DNA of 64,000 bases, from the NCBI GenBank assembly GCA_029204225.1, contig CM055113.1, positions 5,804,647 through 5,868,646 of the forward strand, given 5' to 3'. The stretch is from Diphasiastrum complanatum. Taxonomy: Eukaryota > Streptophyta > Lycopodiopsida > Lycopodiales > Lycopodiaceae. This document shows, piece by piece, positions 1-9,812 of this stretch (position 1 is its first letter; each line of letters opens with the position of its first letter). The notes below the pieces were generated by a model, which saw nothing but the letters and a program-made list of their open reading frames with translations, made no database searches and was not told the origin of the DNA. The translations under genes were made by a program, and so were the position numbers.

Positions 1-169
1 AAATCTTTGGAAATTGTCTTAACTAAATGGACATAAGAAGTTTTATGTTGATTTCAAAGAATCAAGAATGTCATGGCCTCTTCTCATAGCACAACCACCC
101 AACTAGGTTATAGGATTCCACCTTCACAGGTATGTGTCAACTTATATGCCCACATAGTTAGGAGATCAT

Positions 170-345
170 AAAAGAGATTATTTTCTATTTTGCTAATAGG
201 CAACTTATGGGTGCATAAGGAATTAGTATACAACCATGAAAAGGGAAGCATTTGCCATGGTTTACAATGTGAAAAGATTTAGGCATCACCTATTGGACAC
301 TATGTTTTTTTTTTTTAAATTCAACAATTTCACAATCATGGCAAG
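170..345 (+). pseudogene. Ty3/gypsy RNase H relic
   Basis: Degenerate reverse-transcriptase-associated RNase H of a Ty3/gypsy retrotransposon. One frame at about 228-312 reads REAFAMVYNVKRFRHHLL, which matches the conserved gypsy RNase H stretch (REALAMVYAVxKFRHYLLG type). The upstream part only fits if frameshifts are allowed, and a T-run at 307-318 ends the readable portion. No LTR belonging to it is visible. The family assignment rests on this single motif. The copy is far too decayed to encode a protein. Confidence 0.6.
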
Positions 346-655
346 GCCTTTTTGACATAGTACCACAATGTTCCTGTTTATTTAGGTGATTACATTGCCT
401 TTTGTTAAAAACATGATTTTTATGCATTTCATTATAGGTTTAAGTAGCAACTTATGCAATTGTACCTTTGTTGATTGCAATTTCATGATCATCACTAAGG
501 AGCAAGGACTTAAGGCAAAGGCTTCTTACTGATCTCATTCACAAGCTGAGAACTTTCAAATGCTTTGTTGCATGCATGTGTTTGGGACACAAACCTTTCC
601 ATACTTATATTAGTAACAACTTACCTTCCATTGAATTTTCTCTCCACCTTGGATC
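346..655. other. unassigned AT-rich stretch
   Basis: No reading frame, repeat or LTR boundary that I can recognise. It lies between the gypsy relic and the first base of the Copia-1 LTR and is probably old decayed transposon sequence. Confidence 0.4.
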
Positions 656-1293
656 TGCAGAACACCTCAACAGACAAATCTCGGTTCTACTAACAAAGTG
701 CATAGTTTAATTGACCAAGGCTGAGAAACGAACTCAAAACTGAGAAACGAACTCGAACTCAAAAGTATCTCGAAACTCAAAAGATTCACGAACACTATCT
801 TGTCGCGAAATATTTTCATTCTTGTTCAATCTTGAACTCGAAAGATTCGTGAACAATATCTTGTCGCGAAATATTTTCATTCTTGTTCAATCTCGAACTC
901 AAAACATTCACAAAACTGTCGCAAAACTGTCGCCTGTCACGAACTGTCAACTGTCGTGAACAATTCGTGAACAAAAATCATTCGATTCTAGAAACAAAAA
1001 TCATTCGAGTCTAGAAACGAAACATTTTTTTAAAGTCTGGATACAGAATGTTTGTTGAATATCAACTGTTGTAACGGTTAGATCTACTATTATAGAAGTA
1101 AAAGGCCAAAAGACCTATTCTGTAACAATATAAATACATGTGCATTACTCCTTGTAAACACACAACAGAGGACAAACAAGGCAACAAGGGATGTATACTG
1201 AAGATTCAGAATCAGAATTATAAAAATTCAACTGATCTCAACAGATGATTTTTCTCAGTTATTCTAATTGTCTAAAATTGTCTATTACACTCA
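656..1293 (+). repeat. Copia-1 5' LTR
   Basis: Starts TGCAGAACACCTC and is matched by the start of the second LTR at 2643 (TGTAGAACACCTC), with near-identical sequence for the next 130 bases. It contains a TATA-like AATATAAATA near 1127 and ends about 1293 (TCA), although the exact end is uncertain because the primer site and leader are deleted. The internal sequence resumes within integrase only about 20 bases later. Confidence 0.7.
781..902 (+). repeat. 61-bp tandem duplication inside Copia-1 LTR
   Basis: Two adjacent 61-base units, 781-841 and 842-902, differ at only a few positions. Both contain CTTGTCGCGAAATATTTTC. The duplication lies in the upstream half of the LTR, before the TATA-like site. 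Confidence 0.8.
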
Positions 1294-1316
1294 GTTGAAA
1301 TCAAGAGTCGAGATAT

Positions 1317-1952
1317 TTGAACTACCTGCGAATATGTCTTAAAGGAAAAATGACTCGAACACCTTTCAGTACAGATGTTTATAAAGCAACCAAGGTACTA
1401 GAAATTGTGCATTTAGATATTTGTGGACCATTTGGAGTATTGTTTTTAGGTGATAAAAAATACTTCATAACGTTTATTGATGACTTCAGCAAGTTTGTTG
1501 TAGTATACTTTATTCGTACACACATTAATAAAAGCATATATGGTCTGAAACAAGCAGCCAAACAATGGTATAGAAAGAAGGACGAAACACTACATTCTTT
1601 AGGCTTCGAACCTTTATTCGCTGAATCGAATGCCTATATCAAACATGTCAAAGATGAAATTATCATTCTACTTGTTTATGTTGACGACATGCTTATCTTC
1701 TCAAGAAAAGATAAATTGATTTCAGTTGTCAAAAGAGTCATTTATGGAATATTTGAGATCACTGACCTAGGACAAGCAAAAATCTATCTAGGCTTGCAGA
1801 TCGAAAGAGACTTTGAAGGTGGTAAGTTGTATCTTCACCAACAAAAGTACACTCGGAAAATCATTGAAGACTTCAACATGCTCAAATGCAAAGGTGTGCA
1901 TACTCCCATGATACCTGGAATAATACTAAGCAAAGGCAGATTATCCACATAG
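1317..1952 (+). pseudogene. Copia-1 integrase start fused to reverse transcriptase
   Basis: Part of a Ty1/copia polyprotein. About residues 11-68 are the end of the zinc region and start of the integrase core (LEIVHLDICGPFG, FIDDFSKFVVVYF). At about residue 70 the reading jumps without a stop to reverse transcriptase (KSIYGLKQAAKQWY), then to the catalytic YVDD at about residues 121-124 and the connection region. Most of integrase and the RT fingers are therefore missing through an in-frame internal deletion. Gag and protease are also absent. The open frame begins at a TTG and is not a true start. It ends at a TAG (1950-1952), and the same frame continues as RNase H. Not expected to be functional. 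Confidence 0.85.
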
Positions 1953-2642
1953 GCCAATACACCCTATCGAAGGTTGATTGGATCATTATTGTATCTTGCA
2001 AACAACACTAGACCTGATATAACATTTGCAATATACAAACTGAGCCAATTTAATCAGAACCCAGGATCGTTTCAAGGGAAGTTAGCAAAAAGAGTAGTAC
2101 AATATCTCCAAGAAACAAAAGACTATGGATTGTGTTATTCGAAGGAAGCTGGATTTCGGGTCGAATCTTACAGTGACGCAAGCTGGGCATCCATGAAGGA
2201 AGATAACAAAAGTATTTCAAGAGGTTGTACTCTAGCATTTGGCACAACCATACTTTGGACAAGCAAGAAGCAAACAGCGAAAGCTCAATCTTCCTGTGAG
2301 GCCGAATATGTAGCAGTAGCTAAAATGGCAAACGAGCTGATATGGATCAAACAAATGTTGGAAGGATTTGATGAAACTATTTTTGAACCTTATGTCTTAC
2401 TAATGGATAACACTTTAGCAATCTATCTTACAAAGGATCATGTGTTTCATTCGAAAACGAAGCATATAACTATCAAGTATCATGTTATTTGGGACTTAGT
2501 CAAAAAGAAGATACTGAAGACAGTCTTCATACCTACAGAGGAAATGATAGCTGATATCTTTACAAAGCCACTCAGAAAAGCTTTGTTCGAGAAGCAGCGA
2601 AGAAGATTGGGGTTAATCCAACTGCCCACTTTGAGAGGGAGC
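1953..2642 (+). pseudogene. Copia-1 RNase H
   Basis: Continues in the frame of the preceding RT segment after one stop codon. Recognisable copia RT-end and RNase H features are IGSLLYLANNTRPDI, the first acidic motif SDASWAS, SSCEAEYVAVAKMANELIW, and the closing MIADIFTKPLRKALFEKQRR. The open frame runs on into the 3' LTR to 2711, so its last 20 or so residues are LTR sequence. A purine-rich stretch (TTGAGAGGGAGC) just before the LTR is the likely polypurine tract. Closest in this window to Copia-10, with the same order of features and the same deleted gag. Confidence 0.85.
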
Positions 2643-2791
2643 TGTAGAACACCTCAACAAACAAATCTCGGTTCTACTAACAAAGTGCACAGTTTAATTG
2701 ACAAAGGTTGAGAAACGAACTCAAAACTAAGAAACGAAGTCGAACTTGAAAGTATCTCAAAACTCGAAAGATTCGCGAACACTATCTTGTC
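2643..2791 (+). repeat. Copia-1 3' LTR, truncated
   Basis: Repeats the first 149 bases of the 656-1293 LTR and stops abruptly after CTATCTTGTC, exactly where the Gypsy-A LTR begins. The remainder of this LTR is not found downstream, so the far side of the Gypsy-A insertion has been lost or moved. Confidence 0.8.
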
Positions 2792-2795
2792 ATGA

Positions 2796-3538
2796 TGTTG
2801 GAGGGTTTGCGGATTCCAAAGCAACCCTCACCCTAGTTAATAAGTGAGAGGGATTTGGCACCCTGCGTATGTAAGTCCAACCCGATGATCACATAGTTAT
2901 TTAATTGATTAGTTAAAAGTCAATAAAAGGACTTTAGGCCTTTTCGCGGGACTTTTAATGTCGCAGGGCCTAAATGTCAAGTTAGTGAATAAAGTTGGGT
3001 TTCCCTCCAATTTTGATTGTTCCCACACTTTTTTAAAATTTGAATAAAAAGAGAGACAAGAATGGACCAATAGGATTCAGAGGCCAAGGTCCTCCTCTCT
3101 ACTATAAAAAGTGACCAACTCGAGTTGCTCCTGATGTTCATTTCCTCGTTTCCATAAAGTAGATTGGTTCTTATCATAAATGGGTTGATGAATGTCCTCG
3201 CTCTTCTTCGTTCCTTCTCCATCTCTCATGCTTTCTTTGGATTTTTGCTAATTGTTGGATATGGTTGTTATTGGGATTGCATGTTATTATACTTTTTATG
3301 AGAGAGAAAGAGAGAGAGAGAGAGGAAGTGTAAGCTATCTTTGTTGTGGATCGTAGTGTTAAAGAATAGGGTTAATGGATGTAGAGTTAGAGTTTGGATC
3401 TTCTATTCATGTTGAAATCTGAACTAAAACTATCGCTCTCATGGGAACGAACCTACGCGTGACAACTAACTCTGTCTCTATGATGCTAGATTGGCTAGAT
3501 CTTGGATTCAGGTTAGGCAAGGAAAGAAACCCACTACA
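2796..3538 (+). repeat. Gypsy-A 5' LTR
   Basis: About 743 bases from TGTTGGAGGGTTTG to CCACTACA. The right edge is set by the primer site starting four bases later, the left edge by the break in the Copia-1 LTR. It contains a TATAAAA at about 3102 and a short GA-rich run (about 3301-3326). The second LTR is not in the window. Confidence 0.7.
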
Positions 3539-3541
3539 ATT

Positions 3542-3560
3542 TTGGCACCGTTTTCGGGGA
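3542..3560 (+). promoter_or_regulatory. Gypsy-A primer binding site
   Basis: TTGGCACCGTTTTCGGGGA, two substitutions and one further change away from the TTGGCGCCGTTGCCGGGGA type found in Athila/Tat gypsy elements, where a tRNA-Asp-type primer is used. It marks the start of the internal domain. Confidence 0.75.
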
Positions 3561-4758
3561 GCTACGCCAATTTTTCAGTTTGCAACATGATTGTTGGATG
3601 GTTAGCTTGCATTAGGCATCTTGTCGTGGCATGAATAGTGTTAGATCTACATTTTAGGATTAGTTTGGGATTGATTTTGTTTGATTTGAGTGGATTTGCT
3701 TGTTTGAAATCTAATTTGATTGTTAAACAAGGAAAGCTATTCAGATCATCAATCTTAAGATCCATTTGGATCTGAGATATCAGAAAAAATAACAAAAATC
3801 GGTCAAATATGTCAGATCTGGTCAAAAAGAGACAAAAAGCGTCATCAGAGCTTAGAACTTTTTATCCTCTTTTAGGAAACCTTCGCCAAGTTGCAAACAC
3901 CTTCGATTTTGTTTACAAAACCTTCAGTTTGAAGGGCGAAGATTAATTTCCAGCAAATTTCTAGAAACATCAGAAAAACCATCAAAAAACACCAAAAAAT
4001 AATCAAAACTCTAAAAAAACAAAAAAATAACCTTCGCCCGATTCACTGTGCTTAGGTGTGATTCAGATCTATCTACTGCCAGGTCAGCAACGAATAATAC
4101 CAGAAATAAAAAGGGTTTCAGAGGATCAGTTGTCATATTGCCGTATTTTTGCCAAAAAGTTCATTTTTTTGCAAAATTACTAGTATTACTCTTGATCCTT
4201 CGCCAAAACCTTTGTTGAGTTTCCAAAATATTCTATTTATAGTAAAATACTATTTTTGAGTTGAGCGAAGATTCTTCTTGATTAGATCACAAAAAATCTT
4301 GATTTTTACCCTTGCCAAAGTACAGAAACTGTATTTTCTTGTGTCAGAAACCTTTGTCCGATTTTCCATAGTTTTATCTGTGTCAATCTTTCATCTGAAA
4401 GGTCGGCAAAGGTTATTTTCCAAGAAATTGTCAGAAAAATTGATCACAGACATTTTTTTTTTCGAAAAATAACATTGTTGAACCTTCGCCGAGCCAACCT
4501 TCGCCAGTCCTATTTTTAGTTTCTGATTTTCCAAATCGAGTCTCTGTCAATTTGGGTCAAATCTGATATATTCTGATTTGGCTTCTAAGAAATTTATCAT
4601 TTTTGAGAGGTATCGGTTGATCGAATTTCAAAATCTTTTTCATGATATAGAATCAGATTCTTGAAAAGAGAAATAAATCAAGCTGATCTGATTAGAGATA
4701 GTTTTGATTGAAAAATCTAGATCCAATCTCATTGTCTGCCTGATTTGAATCTGAAAAG
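3561..4758 (+). other. Gypsy-A long untranslated leader with CCTTCGCC motif
   Basis: About 1.2 kb without a coding frame between the primer site and the gag start, typical of Athila/Tat elements. It holds at least five exact copies of CCTTCGCC (3880, 4031, 4197, 4483, 4498) plus partial ones and reverse-complement GGCGAAG. Confidence 0.65.
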
Positions 4759-5636
4759 ATGGCTGCCCCTGGAGCTGCCCCTGGAGGTGCTCCACAAGAA
4801 GTCAATCCAATCATTGTTAGAAGAGCACCCCGATTGGATCTACCCAAATATAATGGATTAACAGATGAAGTTAGATTTCTTCAGATCTATGTTGAATCCT
4901 GTGAAGTCTATGGCGAGATTTATCCTCAAGATAAACTTAAGCTGTTTCCTATGGCCTTAACAGGTGCAACACAAGATTGGTACTATAATCAAGACGAAAC
5001 TAAGCATACAGATTGGGAGGTTGTTAAACGAGCCCTTATCACACGGTTCAAACCGCAAAAGTTTATGGAAGACCCTTTCCTACTTTTAAGTAAAATTAAA
5101 ATGGGAAAGAGGGAAATGGTTTGAGATTACATTGAACGGGCGAAACATCTCAGATCTGAATGCGAACCTGAGTTGACTAACGAGAATGCCATGATTATGT
5201 GGTTTTTGTCAGGTCTACCTAAATGGATCAGACGTGAGCTGAAACGCCATAATGAGTATGCACTCTTGCAAAATGCTATGGATGATGAAATTCAGGAGGA
5301 GGATGAAGATTCAGATGATGAGCTGAATATCAGTATGTTGTCTTATACAGCATGGCAGACTACTACGACATCCACCACTATTGCATCAATGAATGCCAAT
5401 GCTACTGTAAAAATGATGCTCAATGAGTTCAAGAAACTTGAGAAGAACTAGCAAAAACAGATGGAAAAGTTGCAGTTGCAATTTGATGAGAAGATCAAAG
5501 CATTGAAAAATTTCCACGGGGAAGCAAACAAGGATCCTGAAAAGTTTGCAAAGACTTTTCCTACCAGGGAAAATGTCTGGTGTTCTATTTGTACAGGGAA
5601 TTACACAGTAAATGAGTGTCCTCAATTGAAAAAATG
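4759..5636 (+). pseudogene. Gypsy-A gag
   Basis: Structural capsid and nucleocapsid polyprotein of a Ty3/gypsy element. The start ATG lies in a good plant context (AAGATGGCT), followed by Ala/Gly/Pro-rich residues and the Retrotrans_gag core (RLDLPKYNG, DWYYNQDETKHTDWEVVKRALITRF). A TGA at 5122-5124 interrupts it. The frame then continues through GLPKWIRRELKRHNEYALL and an acidic stretch, with a second stop at 5449-5451. It ends in a zinc-knuckle remnant, CSICTGNYTVNEC, where the histidine ligand is replaced by tyrosine. Sequence breaks at 5636 into oppositely oriented Gypsy-B pol. Closely related in order and motifs to Gypsy-C gag. Confidence 0.85.
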
Positions 5637-5935
5637 AATGTCGAGTCTTATGAATCAATTGTCTCTTTTGTACTTTTGTCAAGGAGTCATTCGGTTGTCC
5701 TAGCATCAGGTACTCAACAATATCTGCTGCCCACTTAGGTACTGCTTCAACATAGAACAACGCAACATCTAGCAGTTCATCATCCACTTCAATGTTAACT
5801 GGTGCGGATTCGATTCGCGAAACATGATCGGCTAGATAATGTTGCTTGCCCTTTCGAACCACAATTCGAAAGTTAAATTCAGTCAATAACAATAACCGTC
5901 TTGAATACGTCAAGTATTGCATGTCTTGTTTACCA
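5637..5935 (-). pseudogene. Gypsy-B RNase H C-terminus and integrase linker
   Basis: Reads on the minus strand LLLLTEFNFRIVVRKGKQ then LADHVSRIES, the end of gypsy RNase H, followed by the acidic linker before integrase. It joins the upstream RT through LLYLVNKTCNT at about 5930, so the RNase H core is deleted. Truncated at 5637 against Gypsy-A gag, so integrase and the 3' LTR are absent. Confidence 0.8.
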
Positions 5936-6986
5936 AGTAAAGTAACGGTTGTCGTGCTAAATCCACAAAGAAGATAATAAAAATTTGATAGTAGTTCGCA
6001 TGACCCATAAACACAAAAACTCCACGAATTGTTGTTGGCGGTGGCAATTCCACAATAACTTTGATCTTAGAATAATCTGTGGCAATACCATGTCTCGATA
6101 TCACATGTCCAAGCACAACTATGTGGGATACCCATATCTGACATTTTTCTAGATTTAGAGAAATCTGATATTTGTGACATCTTTCAAATACTTTCTCCAA
6201 TCGATCCAGGTGGTCTGCATCTGTACTATGGACTCCCAGGTCATCCAAGTAAATTTCAAGAAATTTCTGCAGATAATCTTTAAAAACAAATTGCATTACT
6301 CTTTAGAATGAACTTGGTGCATTACAGAATCCAAACGACATTACTTTGTAAGCATAGGTGCCCCATTCTGTTGCAAAAGCAGTTTTGTGGCGATCGGTAG
6401 GTGCAATCTTAACTTGGTTGTAACCACTAAATCCATCCAAGAAACTATAAGCTTCCGCTCTGGCAAGGTGATCCAAAATGCTTTCAGTAAAAGGTAACAG
6501 AAAGTGATCCTTCCGCGTCACTTTGTTCAATGCTTTGAGATTCACTCAAATCCACAATTTCTCATTTTTATTAGGAACAATGACAATCGGTGAAATCCAT
6601 TCAGTGTGCTCGATCTTATAAATGAAATCGGCATCAAGCAATCTCTGAAGTTCTTTCTTTATCAGGTCTGCCACATTAGGATTACAGCGATAAAACTTTG
6701 TAATCTTTGGAACTACATCAAGTACTAAAGGTATGGTATGTTCAATCACTGATGTCGAAATACCCTTCAGATCTTGATAAGTCCATGCAAAGCAATCTTG
6801 ATACTTAATAAGTAACATGTGTAGTGCTTGATACTGTTTAGGAGTAAGTTGTGATCCAACTTGTACAATTTTTTTCAGTTCTCCTAGTTTGGCAAGATTC
6901 ATTGGCTGTGTCCTAGCTGGGCCATCGTAAACCTCTTTAGATTCCGGCATTTGTTCTTTAGGTTCACGATGTGCTTTAGGTAACAT
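5936..6986 (-). pseudogene. Gypsy-B reverse transcriptase
   Basis: RNA-directed DNA polymerase of a non-chromoviral gypsy element. Starting at 6986 on the minus strand the frame runs through the linker, then CFAWTYQDLKGI, IPLVLDVVPKI, LLDADFIYKIEHTEWISPIV and, after a stop at 6544-6546, LKALNKVTRKDHFLLPF, the first catalytic Asp in FLDGFSGYNQV, and FGFCNAPSSF. A further stop near 6302 precedes YLDDLGVHS (the YxDD motif; canonical is Y[VL]DD) and the thumb (GHVISRHGIATDYSKI). Order and domains are complete but the gene is disabled by stops and by the RNase H deletion. Confidence 0.88.
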
Positions 6987-7640
6987 GATAAAACATTTAA
7001 AATGCTCGAGCTATCATGTTGGACTACATTTGCTTGTTATTTTTCGAAAGGACTTGTCTTGGATCTTCACTTAGCCTTCTTAGCAGGAATTGATCGTGGA
7101 GGTGATGACTTCAGAGAAGATAAATTTTTTTTCAAAGGTGAAGAATTCCTAGATGATGATGTCTTACTAGAATTCTGACTTGAAGAATCATTCTGGACTT
7201 TTCCTTTGCCTTTATCCAATAAGGGTGGCACTTTCTTTTAATCAATCTTTTGAGAGAGATTTTCCCATTTCGGGACCGCATCATAATGTTGCTTAGCTTG
7301 TTTCTTCGTCATCGATCATGTGATCCTATTTTCCTTCAATATAACTGCTTTGGGTGGTTTTATTGTTGGTTCATCAGGAACATTACGCACTCCAAATCTG
7401 GTTGGATCCATATGATTTAGAATCTACTCATCCGTAAGTTCAGCATTGCCATCATAAGTCAAGGCATAACTCACAGAAATGAGTTCATTCTCAATCGGAT
7501 CTGGTATAGGTTCTGTTGATATCCAGGCTACATTCAGCACATTTAGTGGAAACGTGATTGGTGTATCCAAAGTTTGATCTAACAAGGAAATCTCGCTCAA
7601 ATATGATTGATTATCTTGTTGACACATATATCCTGTTGTA
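6987..7640 (-). pseudogene. Gypsy-B protease-to-RT linker
   Basis: Minus-strand coding remnants between protease and RT: LDQTLDTPITFPLNVLNV and SVSYALTYDGNAELTDE at 7424-7627, then a Lys/Ser-rich tail rich in SSS and KKN near 7080-7240. The corresponding stretch of Gypsy-C has LDTPIININFIDIL, so this is a genuine polyprotein segment and not chance. Stops interrupt it. Function of the segment unknown. Confidence 0.6.
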
Positions 7641-8319
7641 CAGTCAATCGTGCAAGAGCTTCATTCCAAAAGACAGTATCCATTTGATAATCGTCATGAA
7701 CTCCCAATTTTTTCACTGGTCGATCACAAGTGTGATACGTTGTTGACGAATTATCATCCTCATTTTGAACCACTGGTTTGATAGTCCATGTTGTAGGATC
7801 AACTTTAACTACACGTTCACGATTTTCAAAAGTGATTTTTCTGGTACCCCAGTTATGGATTACTTGCGCAACTCATAACCATGGAGATCCCAATAGAACT
7901 CGGTAGACATTTGGCGCTTCTGGTAAGTCCATCACTACAAAATTAATGACGAACTGTACTCCCGCAATTCTGACAGGTATATCTTCCACCATTCCTCATG
8001 GATGAACTATCGTTTGATCAGCTAGCTTAATAGCAAAAGTAGCAGGCTTAATCTTTGTAAGGCCCCATTTTGCACATAGCTTTGTAGGGTTAACTCCCAA
8101 ACCGCCATCTATCACGGTTGCTTCTTTAGGAAATTGTCTATGTTGTATCGGCAGAGTGATATTCTTTTGTTCACTTTCCCAAGCGGCTCCAACATGGAGT
8201 ACTTCGTTAGATTCTTCAAATCCAACACAAAAAAGTGGCTCTTGATGGACTTTTAGTTCTTCTTGAGATAACTTTTGCGCTAAGACTTCTTTTGCTTTTG
8301 GCACCAACTTCAGGAACTC
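7641..8319 (-). pseudogene. Gypsy-B aspartic protease region
   Basis: Reads from 8307 leftward: VPKAKEVLAQKLS, LFCVGFEESNEV, and then VIDGGLGVNPTKLCAKWGL, the retropepsin active-site region with D-G-G in place of the usual D-T/S-G. Downstream the protease fold continues to about 7760 (APNVYRVLLGSPWL-like, then the DW.K..ITF motif) with stops. The start of this domain was separated from its gag by the insertion of Copia-2 at 8320, and the same frame resumes at 14477. Confidence 0.75.
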
Positions 8320-8320
8320 T
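8316..8320. other. Copia-2 target site duplication (left copy)
   Basis: ACTCT is found at 8316-8320 and again at 14476-14480. Removing the element and one copy restores the Gypsy-B reading frame on the minus strand (ISLGE followed by FLKLVPKAKEV). The 5-mer overlaps the terminal T and A of the canonical TG...CA LTR ends by one base each, so the exact duplication is ambiguous by one position. Confidence 0.75.
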
Positions 8321-9001
8321 GTTAAAAATTCACAATTCTAGCTTGACTAGTTTTGGTCATATGACTTGTAAATAGTTAGATGGTCATGATGTGGCTTGTC
8401 ACACGTGCCAAATAGCATAGGATTCCATTCATAAGGATGTTCTCAAGTAGACCTAAGTGTTAGAACCTTTGGAATGAGTCCAAATTATGCTTAGATACAA
8501 GGGAGAAAAAATAGGAGCTATTTTTGGTAATTTTTGCATTGTTGAGGGATCTCCAAGATTCCAACCCTAACTTGGTAGGGATGAAAGATCCACCAAAATT
8601 AGCATTAGGGATAGGTTTAGGGCTACTCATACCTGCCCAAAACCGTGATGGATCATGTATATATAGGTGATGATATCTCACCAAAATCAATCAAGCAATT
8701 TCATGTTTTTTCTCTCATAATGGTGCAATTGCTCTCTATGTTCATAATTGTTTGAGTACTTGTGATTACTAATGATTATAGGATTGAATGTAGGTCTGGT
8801 GTACAGTACTCAGACTGTTGGAGGCCGTACTTTCACACGTGTGAAGCCTTCTTCAAGGATTTGGGCCATTTAGTGAGGTTCAAGCATAGATTTTTGATGG
8901 ATTTTGATGGTTCAACTTGTGCTAATCTTATGAAATCATAATCTATTGTTTCCCTCATCATTTCAAGTGTTTTAGGATCCTTATTTGCTGTAATTTTTAC
9001 A
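8320..9001 (+). repeat. Copia-2 5' LTR
   Basis: 682 bases, TGTTAAAAATTC to TTTTTACA, matched end to end by 13795-14476. By eye I count about eight differences, roughly 1.2 percent. It contains a TATATATAGG promoter motif at about 8658 and the palindrome TTCACACGTGTGAA at 8832-8845. Followed directly by the primer site. Confidence 0.95.
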
Positions 9002-9020
9002 TGGTATCAGAGCCTAAAGG
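9002..9020 (+). promoter_or_regulatory. Copia-2 primer binding site
   Basis: TGGTATCAGAGCCTAAAGG immediately after the LTR. The first 12 bases are the standard complement of the 3' end of initiator methionine tRNA used by plant Ty1/copia elements. Confidence 0.93.
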
Positions 9021-9812
9021 CTGAAATGAGCTAAATCCTTGGTTTTCATTCAATTTGATCACAATTTTTGATCTAAATCTTGTGTAGATTGGATCTTAGC
9101 ATCTAGTATTGATTCTAGAACTCAAAGTGAGTCAAATACATTGGAGATTGGTGTTGTGTGACTTCATTTGCAGGTGTTTAGGTGTCTAAAACCAGAGGCA
9201 AAGTTGAATTCAATTCACATTACCAAGATAGCAAGTTTTGCTTGCTCCAAGCATTGATTTCTAAGCAAGTTTTGAAGGTGATTTCATAGAGGAGTCTTTC
9301 TAGCATTCAAGGAGAGGGAAGATCAGAGTTTTGGGGACTCTTCAAGGCTGTTCTAAGGTGTAGTAGACACCTCCTAAAGTGATTTAGGTTCAGTCCAACC
9401 ATTGCTTGACTTATGCACCAAATTAGATCAATTTTTCATCAATTTTGATCATTTTTTGCTTGTGATTGGATAGTAGATTGTGTTGCATCCTCATTAAGTT
9501 CCATTTAGATCTTTTACAAGTGATTTTGGAAGTATATTAGGTTGCTGAAATTCACTCTTGATCAGATCATTTGGAAGCTTTAATGTTCTTCATAGAAAGA
9601 GGGGCAATTCTACTAGTATTGTCTACTTCAATCAAGCAAGCGCATTGTTTCTAGTATTCTATGATTTGATTTTGTTAGAGATCATTCTTAGATCTTTATA
9701 GGAAGTCTATTACTGATCTTTTCAGGTCCCTAAGAAGTGGGATAAGGTAGACCTTCAATCAAATCAATAGAAGTAACCTTCATTTGTGTCAAGTCCTTGA
9801 TTAGGAGACTAG
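9021..9812 (+). other. Copia-2 untranslated leader
   Basis: About 790 bases without a long open frame between primer site and gag start. Expected to hold dimerisation and packaging signals. No specific motif recognised. Confidence 0.6.

Noticed and set aside
2977-3222. Minus-strand open frame in the Gypsy-A LTR
   Set aside because: Lies wholly inside an LTR and has no recognisable domain.
8315-8321. Copia-2 LTR ends as GT...AC with a clean ACTCT duplication
   Set aside because: The canonical TG...CA ends and the immediate primer site fit the copia pattern better. The one-base overlap is noted in the feature.
8460-8690. Identical minus-strand 76-codon frames at 8460-8690 and 13935-14165
   Set aside because: The two occurrences are simply the two LTRs of Copia-2; duplication is explained by LTR identity.
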